A stretch of DNA of 39,744 nt from Thermoflexus hugenholtzii JAD2 (GCA_945903275.1 CAMDNW010000016.1:1-39744), one strand, 5' to 3'. Counted from the stretch's first letter, positions 16,143-24,559 are shown. Made by a program: numbers and translations. The notes: generated by a model from the sequence alone, not told the origin.

Positions 16143-16618
16143 CTGCTCGTTTGCCGCAAGTACCCGCGCTGGTGGTTCGACTGGAATCGTGAGATAACGC
16201 GCTTCAGCAGCCGGGTCACCGCCTACGGTGGACTGTTGCGTGATGAGTACCCTTCCACCGACGAAGAGCAGTCCGTCCACCTCGATGTGGATTACCCCGA
16301 TGCCCAGCAACTGAACCGCTGGCTCCCGCTCGTGAAGTGGTTCCTCGCGATTCCGCACTACATTGTGCTGCTCTTTCTCGGGTTCGCTGTGGTACTCGTG
16401 ACGATCTTCGCATGGTTCGCGATCCTGCTCACCGGCCGCTACACGCGAGGCTTGTTCGACTTCGTTGTCGGGGTTCAGCTCTGGGGACTGCGCGTGACCG
16501 GCTATGCGTTCCTGCTCGTTACCGACCGCTATCCGCCGTTTTCGATGCGGTAGGCTGGATCGAGGTGCGCTGGTACCCTACGAGACGTCACTCCCCGTCT
16601 GGCAGGAGTCACGCCTCG

Positions 16619-18829
16619 ATGCCGGTCGACGACCGTACGCTCGCGCAGATCGCGCTCTCCCGCGCCGAGTACGATCGGCTGGTCGCCATGCTCGAACGCG
16701 AACCGACCGAGGTTGAACTGGGCATGGCCTCCGCCCTCTGGTCGGAGCACTGCGGCTACAAACACTCGAAGCCGCTCTTCCACCACTTCCCCACCACCGG
16801 CCCCCGCGTCCTCACCGAGGCGGGCGCGGAAAACGCCGGCGCCATCGATCTCGGCGACGGCTGGTGCGCCGTATTCAAGATGGAGTCCCACAACCACCCC
16901 AGTGCCATCGAACCCTATGAGGGTGCCGCGACCGGCGTTGGCGGCATCCTCCGCGACATCTTCGCGATGGGGATGCGCCCTGTGGCGCTGCTCGACTCGC
17001 TCCGCTTCGGCCCGCTCTCTGATGCGCACAACCGCCACCTCTTCCGCGGCGTCGTCGCGGGTATTGGCGGCTACGGCAACTGCATCGGCGTCCCCACCGT
17101 CGGCGGTGAGGTGCAACTGGCCCCCGAGTACAGCGGCAACCCGCTGGTCAACGCGATGTGCGTAGGCGTCGGCCGCGTTGAGCACCTGCTCTCGTCTGCC
17201 GCGCGCGGCGTTGGTAACCCACTTGTGCTCGTCGGCGCGGATACCGGCCGCGACGGTATCCACGGCGCGACCTTCGCTTCAGTGAGCCTTGACGCGGACT
17301 CGTCCGAGCGCCGCCCGGCTGTGCAGGTTGGCAACCCCTTCCTCGAAAAGTTACTGATGGAGGCCTGCGTCGAACTCGCCGAGCAGCACAAGGACTGGAT
17401 CGAGGGCCTCCAGGATCTCGGAGCCGCCGGCCTCACCTCCAGTGCTGTCGAGTCTGCCCTCCGCGCCGGGACGGGTATCGATATCGATATTTCGCTTGTG
17501 CCCCGTCGCGAGCAAGGCATGACCGCGTATGAGGTAATGCTCTCCGAGTCGCAGGAACGCATGCTCGTCATCCCGAAGCGCGAACACCTCGAGGATGTCC
17601 TCGCGCTCTTCCACCGCTGGGAGATTCATGCCGACGTGATCGGCACAGTCACCGGCGACGGCATGGCTACCATCCGCGACGGTGCTGAGGTCGTCGGACG
17701 CGCCCCGATCGCCACCCTCACTGACGCCCCGCAGTACGTCGTCGAAGGCCGCCGCCCCGCCGGACTCGACGAGGCGCACGCGTTCGATCTCGCCGCCCTG
17801 ACCGATCTCGAACCTGCCCGCGCCACGCAGGCGCTGCTCGATCTGCTCGCCTCCGAGAACATGGCGAGCCGCCGCTGGATCTTCCGACAGTATGACCATC
17901 AGGTGCTCAACAACACCGTCGTTCCGCCCGGTGGTGACGCGGCGGTGATCTGGCTGAAGGGCACGAATCGAGGCCTCGCCGTCGCGACTGACTGCAACGG
18001 CCGCTTCGTCGGTCTCGAACCGCGCATCGGTGCGCAGATCGCCGTCGCCGAGGCTGCCCGCAACGTGGTTGCCGTCGGTGGTACGCCAGTCGCCGTGACC
18101 GACTGCCTCAACTTCGGCAACCCTGAGCGTCCCGAGGTCGCCTACCAACTCGAGCAGTCGATCATCGGTCTCGCCGAGTCCTGCCGCGTGCTCGGTACGC
18201 CGGTCGTCTCCGGCAATGCCTCGCTCTACAACGAGACTCCCAACGGCGCTGTGCTGCCGACCCCGACTATCGGCATGTTGGGCATCGTCGCTGACGTGCG
18301 CCGCGCTCTCACCTGCGCGCCGCGCGCGGGCGACACGCTGCTTCTGCTCGGCGCGACCCTTGCGCAAGACGCCTTGACGCTTGCTGGGAGCGAATACCTC
18401 GCGACCGCGCACAACACCGTCGCTGGTCTTCCTCGCATCGACCTCGACTTCGAGGCACGCGTGCAGCGCATCGTGCTGGATGCCCACGCGCTAGGCCTGC
18501 TCACCGCCGCGCACGATTGCTCCGACGGCGGTCTCGCCGTCGCGCTGGCCGAATGCGCACTCGCCGGCAGCATTGGCATCGAGGCCGCAGGAGCCGTACT
18601 CGGTACACGCCTCGACGCCGCGCTCTTCGGCGAGGCGCAGTCCCGGTTCCTAGTTGCCACCCAAGACGCCGAGGCTGTCCGCACCCTCGCCCAGGCCGCT
18701 GCCGTGCCATGCGCCGTGCTCGGCCTCGCCACCGGCGACCGCCTCCGTCTTGGCCCCATCGATGCCGCCCTTGCCGACATCCGCGAGGCGCATGAGGGCG
18801 GCTTGGGGCGCATCCTCAGTGGTCTCTAG
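16619..18829 (+). CDS. purL: Phosphoribosylformylglycinamidine synthase, large subunit (short form)
   Basis: A 736-residue PurL of the short bacterial type that works with PurQ and PurS to amidate FGAR. Recognised segments are LGMASALWSEHCGYKHSKPL (ATP site, N-terminal), MESHNHPSAIEPYEGAATGV, GGYGNCIGVPTVGGEV and LQDLGAAGLTSSAVE. The second half carries CLNFGNPERPEV, VSGNASLYNET and AHDCSDGGLAVALAE. The ATG at 16619 is supported by AGGAG at 16604-16608 and by the family N-terminus. It ends with TAG, six bases before a dead GNAT gene. Confidence 0.97.
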   Translation: MPVDDRTLAQIALSRAEYDRLVAMLEREPTEVELGMASALWSEHCGYKHSKPLFHHFPTTGPRVLTEAGAENAGAIDLGDGWCAVFKMESHNHPSAIEPYEGAATGVGGILRDIFAMGMRPVALLDSLRFGPLSDAHNRHLFRGVVAGIGGYGNCIGVPTVGGEVQLAPEYSGNPLVNAMCVGVGRVEHLLSSAARGVGNPLVLVGADTGRDGIHGATFASVSLDADSSERRPAVQVGNPFLEKLLMEACVELAEQHKDWIEGLQDLGAAGLTSSAVESALRAGTGIDIDISLVPRREQGMTAYEVMLSESQERMLVIPKREHLEDVLALFHRWEIHADVIGTVTGDGMATIRDGAEVVGRAPIATLTDAPQYVVEGRRPAGLDEAHAFDLAALTDLEPARATQALLDLLASENMASRRWIFRQYDHQVLNNTVVPPGGDAAVIWLKGTNRGLAVATDCNGRFVGLEPRIGAQIAVAEAARNVVAVGGTPVAVTDCLNFGNPERPEVAYQLEQSIIGLAESCRVLGTPVVSGNASLYNETPNGAVLPTPTIGMLGIVADVRRALTCAPRAGDTLLLLGATLAQDALTLAGSEYLATAHNTVAGLPRIDLDFEARVQRIVLDAHALGLLTAAHDCSDGGLAVALAECALAGSIGIEAAGAVLGTRLDAALFGEAQSRFLVATQDAEAVRTLAQAAAVPCAVLGLATGDRLRLGPIDAALADIREAHEGGLGRILSGL

Positions 18830-18834
18830 TCTCG

Positions 18835-19143
18835 ATGCGCATCAAAACCCCGCGCCTCATCTTGCGCGACTTCGCCCCTAACGACGAACCAGCGATGTAC
18901 GTGATCCTCCCTTTCTCGAGTTCTACGACGACGACCTTAATGCACCCGAGGCGACCAGCCGCCTCCACCGCATACTCCTTGATTACCAGCGGGAGGTGCC
19001 CAGCCGCCGCTTCCAGCTCGCCATCACGCTGCACGGCGGTGACATCCCGATCGGCACGCCGGCATCCGCCGCAAGCCCGACAACGACTTCGAGGCTGACA
19101 TCGGCTACGAACTCGCCCTCGCACACTGGGGCCACGGTTACGC
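18835..19143 (+). pseudogene. Decayed GNAT-family N-acetyltransferase
   Basis: Three pieces of one GNAT protein lie in three frames. MRIKTPRLILRDFAPNDEPA comes first (frame of 18835). FLEFYDDDLNAPEAT and RRFQLAITLHGGDIPIG follow from 18912, after a shift and probable loss of a few residues. From 19061 a second shift gives GIRRKPDNDFEADIGYELAL and HWGHGYA. These include the acetyl-CoA-binding strand region of the family. After about 19143 similarity ends, so the C-terminal third is gone. It directly follows purL. No functional product is expected. Confidence 0.8.
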
Positions 19144-19484
19144 CCTTCTCAAAACTGGCAGGCAAAGGCACTCTTGGTGTCATCGAGAATGGGGTCTGCT
19201 CTTCGCTAATAAGAACGTTTGTTTGACAATGGCAGTATATGTGTTCTACTTGGAAATAGCATCGCCGCTTGCGGTAAAGGACTCGGCTCACCGGCAATTG
19301 CACGCTCGCTCTCAGCGCAGGTACCCTGTCACTCCGTTCACAGGCAATCCACGCTGAAGTCACACATCTCGCGTCACATCGTGGGGTCTTGGGACAAGCG
19401 CGTTGGTAAGTGGCGGTTGGGTCTGGTTGTGCACCGCATAGTAGGCGGCGTCCCGGCTCCGACACGCCGAAAGGGTAATCCGAC
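19144..19484 (+). other. Gene-poor stretch before rplI
   Basis: About 340 bases between the dead GNAT gene and rplI, more AT-rich than its surroundings around 19190-19270. An open frame of 89 codons crosses it but has no recognisable family, no ribosome site and unbalanced composition, so I do not call it a gene. The stretch holds the promoter described at 19223 and would provide a leader of about 230 bases for rplI. Confidence 0.5.
19223..19250 (+). promoter_or_regulatory. Sigma-70-type promoter upstream of rplI-dnaB
   Basis: A perfect TTGACA at 19223-19228 and TCTACT at 19245-19250, 16 bases apart, in a locally AT-rich stretch. It faces rplI and would give a leader of roughly 230 bases. 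A nearer promoter cannot be excluded. Confidence 0.5.
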
Positions 19485-20129
19485 GTGAAGGTGCTATTTC
19501 TGGAGACCGTGGAGGGTTCGGGCACTCGTGGTGAGGTGAAAACCGTAACCAATGGGTACGCCCGGAATTATCTCCTGCCGCGCGGCTATGCCGCACCGGC
19601 AACGCCGACCGTTCTCAAGCAGGCCGAAAGGCTTGTGGCTGAGGAAGAGGTTCGGCAGCAGTCTCTGGACGAGCAGGCTCAGCAACTCGTCGGCAAGTTG
19701 CAGGGCCACCCGCTCGTAATGGCTGTTCGCGTCGGAGAGCAGGGACGTCTGTACGGTTCTGTCACAAATGCTGACATCGCCGAGAAGGCTGGGGAGATTC
19801 TCGGCGAAGAACTGGACAGGCGTCGCGTACTGCTGCCCGAGGTGATCCGTCAGGTCGGGGTGTACTCCGTGTCGCTTCGGTTGTCACGTCACGTGACGAC
19901 GGAAGTGCAGGTGGTTGTCGTGAATGCGGAAGCGCCGCAAGGCGTGGATGCTGCCGTCGCAGAGATGCTGGCTCCGCCAGCGCCTCTCGAAGACATCACT
20001 CAGGATCGCACCTCGTCTGCCGTAGGGATCACCGCTGACGCGTCGGAGCCGGGCCTATATGTTTCTGACGGGATGGCCGGCGATGACGACACTGATGCTG
20101 ACGCCGATGAAAAGCCTGCCACCGAGTAA
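19485..20129 (+). CDS. rplI: Large-subunit ribosomal protein bL9
   Basis: A 214-residue bL9, longer than the usual ~150. The N-terminal rRNA-binding domain begins MKVLFLETVEGSGTRGEVK and has the signature GYARNYLLPRGYA. A helical linker follows (about 45-75) and then the C-terminal domain, with GRLYGSVTNADIAE. The last ~60 residues form an acidic low-complexity tail not seen in the standard protein. The GTG start is preceded by AAAGGG. It pairs with dnaB downstream; in many bacteria both lie in the rpsF-ssb-rpsR-rplI-dnaB operon, but here the first three genes lie 7.5 kb further on. Confidence 0.95.
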   Translation: MKVLFLETVEGSGTRGEVKTVTNGYARNYLLPRGYAAPATPTVLKQAERLVAEEEVRQQSLDEQAQQLVGKLQGHPLVMAVRVGEQGRLYGSVTNADIAEKAGEILGEELDRRRVLLPEVIRQVGVYSVSLRLSRHVTTEVQVVVVNAEAPQGVDAAVAEMLAPPAPLEDITQDRTSSAVGITADASEPGLYVSDGMAGDDDTDADADEKPATE

Positions 20130-20135
20130 TCCCAC

Positions 20136-20154
20136 GGCGCGGAATCTCCGCGCC
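20136..20154 (+). promoter_or_regulatory. Hairpin between rplI and dnaB
   Basis: An exact 8-bp GC-rich stem with a 3-base loop fills the 33-base gap between the rplI stop and the dnaB ATG, ending 8 bases before that ATG. It has no T-run. No clear Shine-Dalgarno site is present for dnaB, so the hairpin may limit dnaB expression or mark an RNA processing site. Confidence 0.5.
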
Positions 20155-20162
20155 CCTGCGGC

Positions 20163-21578
20163 ATGGTAACGACGGGCAGGCCGGCCCCACTCCGGCCTGA
20201 ATCCCGCCCCGCACCCGGACTCCCGCCGCACGATGTCAGTGCCGAAGAGGCGGTCATCGCCGCCCTCCTGCTCGACGAGGATGCCTACGCGCGCGTCCTC
20301 CCGATCCTCCAGCCGCACGACTTCTTCCGTGAGCAGCACGCTTGGGCCTACGAGGCCTGCATGGCTCTTGCCGAACGCGGCGAGACGATCACCATCCCCA
20401 CCCTCGCGCACGAGCTCGATCGCGCCGGTCACCTCGATGCGATGGGCGGCGAGCCTGCTATCGTCGAGATCGCTGGCCGCCACTTCTCCGCCACGGGCGT
20501 CGAGGCGCACGCGCGCATCGTCGTCCGCGACGCTCTCTACCGCCGCCTGATCCAAGCCGCCGGCCAGATTGCCCAGCTCGCCTATGAAGGCGGCCCCGAT
20601 GCCTCCCGCGTGCTCGGCGCGGCCGAAGGCCTGTTGCTCGGCATCCGCAGCGCCGAGGCGTCCGGCGATTTCAAGCGTCTCCGCGACCTGCTCGATACGT
20701 TTCTGGAAGACCCTGGTGAGGGCGATGGTGCGATGGCGGTCGCCGTCCGTACCGGCTTCATGGATCTGGACCAACTCCTCGGCGGGTTCAAGCGCGGCGA
20801 CTTGATCGTGCTCGCTGCCCGTACTGGTGTCGGCAAGTCGTCGCTGCTGCTGAACTTCGCGCGCAACGCCGCGGTCGGCCAGCACGGTACCGTCGCCTTC
20901 TTCGCCCTCGAGATGGCCGGTGAGCAACTTGCGATGCGCCTGCTCTCCTCCGAGGCCGATGTCGATTCGACGCGCCTCCGCCTTGGCATGCATACCGAGG
21001 CCGAAGAGGCGCGTATTATGCACGCTATCGGCACGCTCGCCGAGTCCAACATCTTCATCGACGACTCAGCGGTGCTCACCGTGCCCGAGATCCGCGCCAA
21101 GTGCCGCCGCCTTCAGACCGAGGTCGGTCTCGACCTCGTGATCGTTGACTACCTCCAGTTGCTGCACGGCGCTGGTCGTTCCGACACTCGCGCCAACGAA
21201 GTTGGCGCGATCACGCGCGCCTTGAAAGAACTCGCCCGCGAACTGCACGTTCCCGTGATCGCCGCCGCTCAACTCTCCCGCGCCGTCGAGACGCGTACCC
21301 CCCACATCCCGATGCTCTCCGACCTCCGAGAGTCCGGCTCCATCGAGCAGGACGCCGACATCGTGATGTTCATCTACCGCGAGGATGTCTACCTCACCCC
21401 CGAGGAGTGGCAGCAGCAGCATCCCGATGCCCCCGGCGGCCAGCACCCGAGCGGCCTGGCGCAGTTGATCGTCGCCAAGCACCGCAACGGGCCCACGGAT
21501 ACCGTCACCGTCCGCTTCCGCAACCGCACCGCCTCATTCCAGGATCTCGTGCTCCGCGAGCCTGAGTACTTCGGCTAG
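20163..21578 (+). CDS. dnaB: Replicative DNA helicase
   Basis: A 471-residue hexameric helicase that unwinds DNA at the fork. The N-terminal domain (about 20-125) has the family opening HDVSAEEAVIAALLLDEDAY. A linker follows, then the RecA-like ATPase with Walker A in ARTGVGKSS, the Walker B region in LVIVDYLQLLH and the LSRAVETRT segment with the arginine-containing loop. SDLRESGSIEQDADIVMF and VAKHRNGPTDTV are typical DnaB motifs near the C-terminus. No intein is present. It is followed by a DnaD-like gene and a double DnaC-like ATPase, so helicase and candidate loaders are clustered. Confidence 0.96.
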   Translation: MVTTGRPAPLRPESRPAPGLPPHDVSAEEAVIAALLLDEDAYARVLPILQPHDFFREQHAWAYEACMALAERGETITIPTLAHELDRAGHLDAMGGEPAIVEIAGRHFSATGVEAHARIVVRDALYRRLIQAAGQIAQLAYEGGPDASRVLGAAEGLLLGIRSAEASGDFKRLRDLLDTFLEDPGEGDGAMAVAVRTGFMDLDQLLGGFKRGDLIVLAARTGVGKSSLLLNFARNAAVGQHGTVAFFALEMAGEQLAMRLLSSEADVDSTRLRLGMHTEAEEARIMHAIGTLAESNIFIDDSAVLTVPEIRAKCRRLQTEVGLDLVIVDYLQLLHGAGRSDTRANEVGAITRALKELARELHVPVIAAAQLSRAVETRTPHIPMLSDLRESGSIEQDADIVMFIYREDVYLTPEEWQQQHPDAPGGQHPSGLAQLIVAKHRNGPTDTVTVRFRNRTASFQDLVLREPEYFG

Positions 21579-21588
21579 GCGCATCTCC

Positions 21589-22290
21589 ATGCCCACCGAG
21601 TCATTCGCGGGCTTCGTCACTGGTGGCGTGGCGGTCACGCTGCCCGCGCAACTGTTCGCCGAGGTGGTCCCGGACATAGAGGATGAAGCCGAACTGCGCG
21701 TGACGCTCTACACGCTCTACGCGATCGGCCGCCAGCGTGGTGCGCTCCGTGCCGTCCGCCGTTCCGCGCTCGAACGCGAAGCGCCGCTCGTGCGCTCGCT
21801 CGCCCCATGCGGTGGCGTCGAAGTGCTCCCCGCCGCGCTCGATGCCGCAATCGAGCGCGGCACGTTGCTGATGTGCTCCCTGACTGACGGCGACACGCTC
21901 TATCTCGTGAACAACGAGGCTGGCCGCCGCGCGTTGCCGCGTATTAAATCGGGCGCACTCGAAGTCCCCGGCGGTGTAGCCATGGGCGCGGTGCCCGCCT
22001 CGGATCGCCCAGCCCGTGCGGCACAGGTGTACGAGCAGGAGATCGGTATGCTCTCGCCTGCGGTCGCCGAGGCGCTCGCTCGCGCTGTAGACCGCTGGCC
22101 CGAGGACTGGATCACCGAGGCGCTACGGCTCGCCGCCCAGCGCAACGCGCGCTCGTGGCGGTATGCCGAGGCAGTCCTTGAACGCTGGGAAACGGAGGGC
22201 AAAGACGATGGAACGACTGGAAGCGCTACTTCGCGCGCAGACCGCGATCGTGACCACGGGCCGTACGACCGCTTCATCCTCCGCTCGTAG
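21589..22290 (+). CDS. DnaD-domain replication protein
   Basis: A 233-residue protein with a winged-helix-like N-terminal region (about 1-115, including LRVTLYTLYAIGRQRGALR) and a C-terminal DnaD/DnaB_2 domain. The latter has YEQEIGMLSPAVAEAL and WITEALRLAAQRNARSW, followed by the YAEAVLERW motif that marks the family. In Bacillus, DnaD acts with DnaB and DnaI to load the helicase at origins. Here the gene lies 10 bases after the dnaB helicase and overlaps the DnaC-like gene by 83 bases, which supports the same role. The last ~30 residues are charged and low in complexity. Confidence 0.85.
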   Translation: MPTESFAGFVTGGVAVTLPAQLFAEVVPDIEDEAELRVTLYTLYAIGRQRGALRAVRRSALEREAPLVRSLAPCGGVEVLPAALDAAIERGTLLMCSLTDGDTLYLVNNEAGRRALPRIKSGALEVPGGVAMGAVPASDRPARAAQVYEQEIGMLSPAVAEALARAVDRWPEDWITEALRLAAQRNARSWRYAEAVLERWETEGKDDGTTGSATSRADRDRDHGPYDRFILRS

Positions 22291-23560
22291 CGAAGGCGCT
22301 GCGGCTCAGGAACGCGTCTGCCCCATCTGCGACGGGGCGCGCTTTGTGCGCGTGACCAGCGACCTCACCGATCCCAACTTCGGCCAGCCGCAGCCGTGCG
22401 GGTGCGTGCGCGACGAAGACGCACGCACCCGCCAGGATCGGCTGCTGCGCTACTCGCGCCTCGGCTCCCTTGAACGCTTCACCTTTGCCTCGCTTCTGCC
22501 CCGAGGCCGCTCTACAGTTACCGCGGCGCAGGAGCGCTATGCCCATGTCGTCGAGGCCGCTCACCGCTTCGCCGATCAGCCGGAAGGCTGGCTCGTGCTC
22601 ACCGGCGTCCCCGGCTCCGGCAAGACGCATATCGCCGCTGCCATCGCCAACCGCGCGATCGAGCGAGGCGTCCCCGCGCTCTTCCTCTCCGTCGCCGACC
22701 TACTCGACCAGTTGCGCGCCTCGTATGCCGATGACGCTGAGGTGCCATACGAACAACTGCTGGAACAGATTCGCAACTCGCCCGTCGCGATCTTCGACGA
22801 TCTCGATGCTTACTCCGCCACTCCTTGGGCGCGTGAGAAGTTCTATCAGGTCGTCTCGCACCGCTTCCACGCCGCCCTGCCGACAGTCTTCACCTGCGAC
22901 CGCTCACCCGAGGAGATCGACGCTCGCCTCGGCGCTCGCCTCACCGACCCCGCCCTGTCGCAGGTCTTCGTGCTCGCCGACCGCGAGCAGCCCCGTTACA
23001 CGAACATCGGCGGCATGACCCGCAAGCGCCTCGCCGAATACACGTTCGAGGCGTTTCGCCCCGCCGGAAAGTCGGTTCGCGGCCGCAACGCCGTGCTCGA
23101 AGGTGCCTACCGCGAGGCGAAGAAATGGGCGCAGCAACCTACCGGTTGGCTCGTGCTGCTCGGTGAGAGCGGCCGGGGCAAGACCCACCTTGCCGCCGCC
23201 ATCGCCAACGAGCGCCTCGAGGCCGGCGACAGCGTCTGCTACGCCAACGTCCCCGACCTGCTCGATGACCTTCGCGCCACCTTCGCCCCCGACTCCAACC
23301 AGCGCTACGACGACATCTTCGCTCGCCTCCGCGAAGCCCCCGTCCTCATCCTCGATGACCTCGGAGCGCACCAGACCACGCCGTGGGCGCAGGAGAAGCT
23401 CTACCAGATCCTGAACTACCGCTACGAAGGCCGCATGCCCACCGTTATCACCACCAACACCGAGATGAGCAAACTCGACGCCCGCATTGCCTCGCGCCTC
23501 GGCGACCTCCACGTCTCCGTGATGTACGAGATCACCGCGCCGGACTACCGGCTGGGCTAA
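22208..23560 (+). CDS. Double-AAA+ DnaC/DnaI-like helicase-loader ATPase
   Basis: A 450-residue protein with an N-terminal zinc-binding region (CPIC at Cys38 and Cys41, then a CGC) and two complete DnaC-type AAA+ domains. Domain 1 has Walker A GVPGSGKTH (133-141), Walker B with FDDLD near Asp197 and an ARLTD arginine-containing box. Domain 2 has Walker A GESGRGKTH (319-327), Walker B LDDLGAH (Asp383) and SRLGD. DnaC and DnaI normally have one such domain. Both copies keep the catalytic motifs. The start at 22208 follows GGAGGG at 22194-22199; an earlier ATG at 22163 lacks it. Position after dnaB and the DnaD-like gene indicates helicase loading. Confidence 0.87.
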   Translation: MERLEALLRAQTAIVTTGRTTASSSARSEGAAAQERVCPICDGARFVRVTSDLTDPNFGQPQPCGCVRDEDARTRQDRLLRYSRLGSLERFTFASLLPRGRSTVTAAQERYAHVVEAAHRFADQPEGWLVLTGVPGSGKTHIAAAIANRAIERGVPALFLSVADLLDQLRASYADDAEVPYEQLLEQIRNSPVAIFDDLDAYSATPWAREKFYQVVSHRFHAALPTVFTCDRSPEEIDARLGARLTDPALSQVFVLADREQPRYTNIGGMTRKRLAEYTFEAFRPAGKSVRGRNAVLEGAYREAKKWAQQPTGWLVLLGESGRGKTHLAAAIANERLEAGDSVCYANVPDLLDDLRATFAPDSNQRYDDIFARLREAPVLILDDLGAHQTTPWAQEKLYQILNYRYEGRMPTVITTNTEMSKLDARIASRLGDLHVSVMYEITAPDYRLG

Positions 23561-23572
23561 CCACGTAGCAAC

Positions 23573-23803
23573 CTATCGCCGCCCGAACGACTCCACCCAC
23601 AGCCGGTGCGCCGCCCGCTCCTCGTCCGCGAGCCGCGTGAGCGTTTCGAGGTCATCGGCACTCGGCCGCTCGCCCGGCCGTTCGAACCGTTGGCCGTGTC
23701 CATAGGACGCCACCGGGAAGAATCGCTCCAACACCTGCCGGTGCCGCTTTCGCGCCTCGTCGTACGCGAGCAGCAGACTCTCGTGGACATCGTTCGATTG
23801 CAT
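23573..23803 (-). CDS. Small hypothetical protein downstream of the MoaD-MoaE fusion
   Basis: A 76-residue, highly charged, helical protein (MQSNDVHESLLLAYDEARKR at the start, ADDLETLTRLADEERAAHRLW in the second half). No family recognised and no membrane segment or signal. It begins 3 bases after the moaD-moaE stop on the same strand, so it is probably cotranscribed. It converges with the DnaC-like gene, 12 bases away. A coupled role with molybdopterin synthase is possible but not shown by sequence. Confidence 0.55.
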   Translation of the reverse strand: MQSNDVHESLLLAYDEARKRHRQVLERFFPVASYGHGQRFERPGERPSADDLETLTRLADEERAAHRLWVESFGRR

Positions 23804-23806
23804 CGG

Positions 23807-24505
23807 CTACTCCCGCGGCCCCGGTACCGGCAGCACCCCCTCCTGCCAGGTCGCGCCGTCCGGTCCGTATTCCTTCTTCCACACCGGCACGGTCTCCTTG
23901 ATGCGGTCGATCACCCGCAGTGCTGCCTCCAGCGCGTCCTTGCGGTGCGCCGCCGACACTGCCACCAGCAGCGAGACATCGCCGATGCCCAGCTCCCCCA
24001 CCCGGTGATGCGAGGCGATCGCATGCACCTCGCGGCCCTCGTACTCCGCCAGCACTTCCGAGGCGACCGCCGCCATCTGCTTCTCGGCCATCGGCGCGTA
24101 CGCCTCGTACTCCAACCGCAACACCGCGTGTCCCTCGTGGTGGTTGCGCACGATCCCCTCGAACAGCACCATCGCCCCCGAGGCGTCCGTCCGCACCAGC
24201 TCGCGTAGCGCGTCCCGATCCAGCACGTTTGCTGTCACGAGGAAGCGCGGCGTCTCACTCCCGCCGGCGACCGGCGGGATCAGCGCCACCACATCGCCAT
24301 CGTGGATCGCTTCTCCGCCGCGCGCGTACTCCTCGTTCACCGCCACAGCGACGGTTTCGAGGTGTGCCTTGAGCGCCGGACGCCGGTCAGCGAAACGTTG
24401 CGTGAATTCCGCGACGGTCAGGCTGTCGCCGTCGAATTGTTCCTCAAGGTCGCTCGCCCCCGCTGCTTCACGGAGGCCAGCAAATAACTTTACGGTGACG
24501 TGCAC
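23807..24505 (-). CDS. MoaD-MoaE fusion, molybdopterin synthase
   Basis: A 232-residue fusion. The N-terminal MoaD-like ubiquitin fold (about 1-85) starts VHVTVKLFAGLREAAG and ends in PPVAGG, the double glycine that carries the thiocarboxylate in free MoaD. MoaE follows at once: LFEGIVRNHHEGHAV, LEYEAYAPMAEKQM, HRVGELGIGDVSL, and VIDRIKETVPVWKKE, which contains the catalytic lysines. Molybdopterin synthase adds two sulfurs to precursor Z (cPMP). Fusions of this kind (MoaX of mycobacteria) need cleavage after the glycines to work. The GTG at 24505 was chosen because GAGGAG lies about 7 bases upstream on the minus strand; longer upstream frames have no such site. Confidence 0.9.
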   Translation of the reverse strand: MHVTVKLFAGLREAAGASDLEEQFDGDSLTVAEFTQRFADRRPALKAHLETVAVAVNEEYARGGEAIHDGDVVALIPPVAGGSETPRFLVTANVLDRDALRELVRTDASGAMVLFEGIVRNHHEGHAVLRLEYEAYAPMAEKQMAAVASEVLAEYEGREVHAIASHHRVGELGIGDVSLLVAVSAAHRKDALEAALRVIDRIKETVPVWKKEYGPDGATWQEGVLPVPGPRE

Positions 24506-24530
24506 GCGCTGACTCCTCGGCTGCCCCATC

Positions 24531-24536
24531 AGTATA
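24531..24536 (-). promoter_or_regulatory. Possible -10 box for the moaD-moaE gene
   Basis: TATACT on the minus strand, about 26 bases upstream of the chosen GTG and before the GAGGAG. No good -35 is visible. It also lies just upstream of the divergent comF remnant. Confidence 0.3.
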
Positions 24537-24559
24537 GATTCGCCGTGCTCCGGCCCGTG

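Larger units (their letters stand above)
15806..16553 (+). pseudogene. DUF4389 membrane protein, +1 frameshifted and with an LLM repeat expansion
   Basis: The GTG at 15806, with GAGGGGG just upstream, begins MATSPTDDSAVRFDVDYPD, the usual opening of a DUF4389 protein. Homology then continues in a different frame with ERNRLTVAFRLDMIIPILIV, so one base appears inserted near 15861-15866. The rest is in one frame to 16553: KYPRWWFDWN, LLRDEYPSTDEEQS, NRWLPLVKWFLAIPHYIVLL, GRYTRGLFDFVVGV and TDRYPPFSM, the paired-repeat pattern of the family. The helix before KYPRWW contains seven copies of Leu-Leu-Met. An ATG at 15846 could start a shortened product. Function of the family is unknown; it is an integral membrane protein. 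It separates the toxin genes from purL. Confidence 0.75.

Noticed and set aside
17351-18487. Open frame of 378 codons on the minus strand inside purL
   Set aside because: Shadow of purL in GC-rich DNA; no family similarity.
19219-19488. 89-codon open frame before rplI
   Set aside because: No family, no ribosome site, and it overlaps the promoter and leader region.
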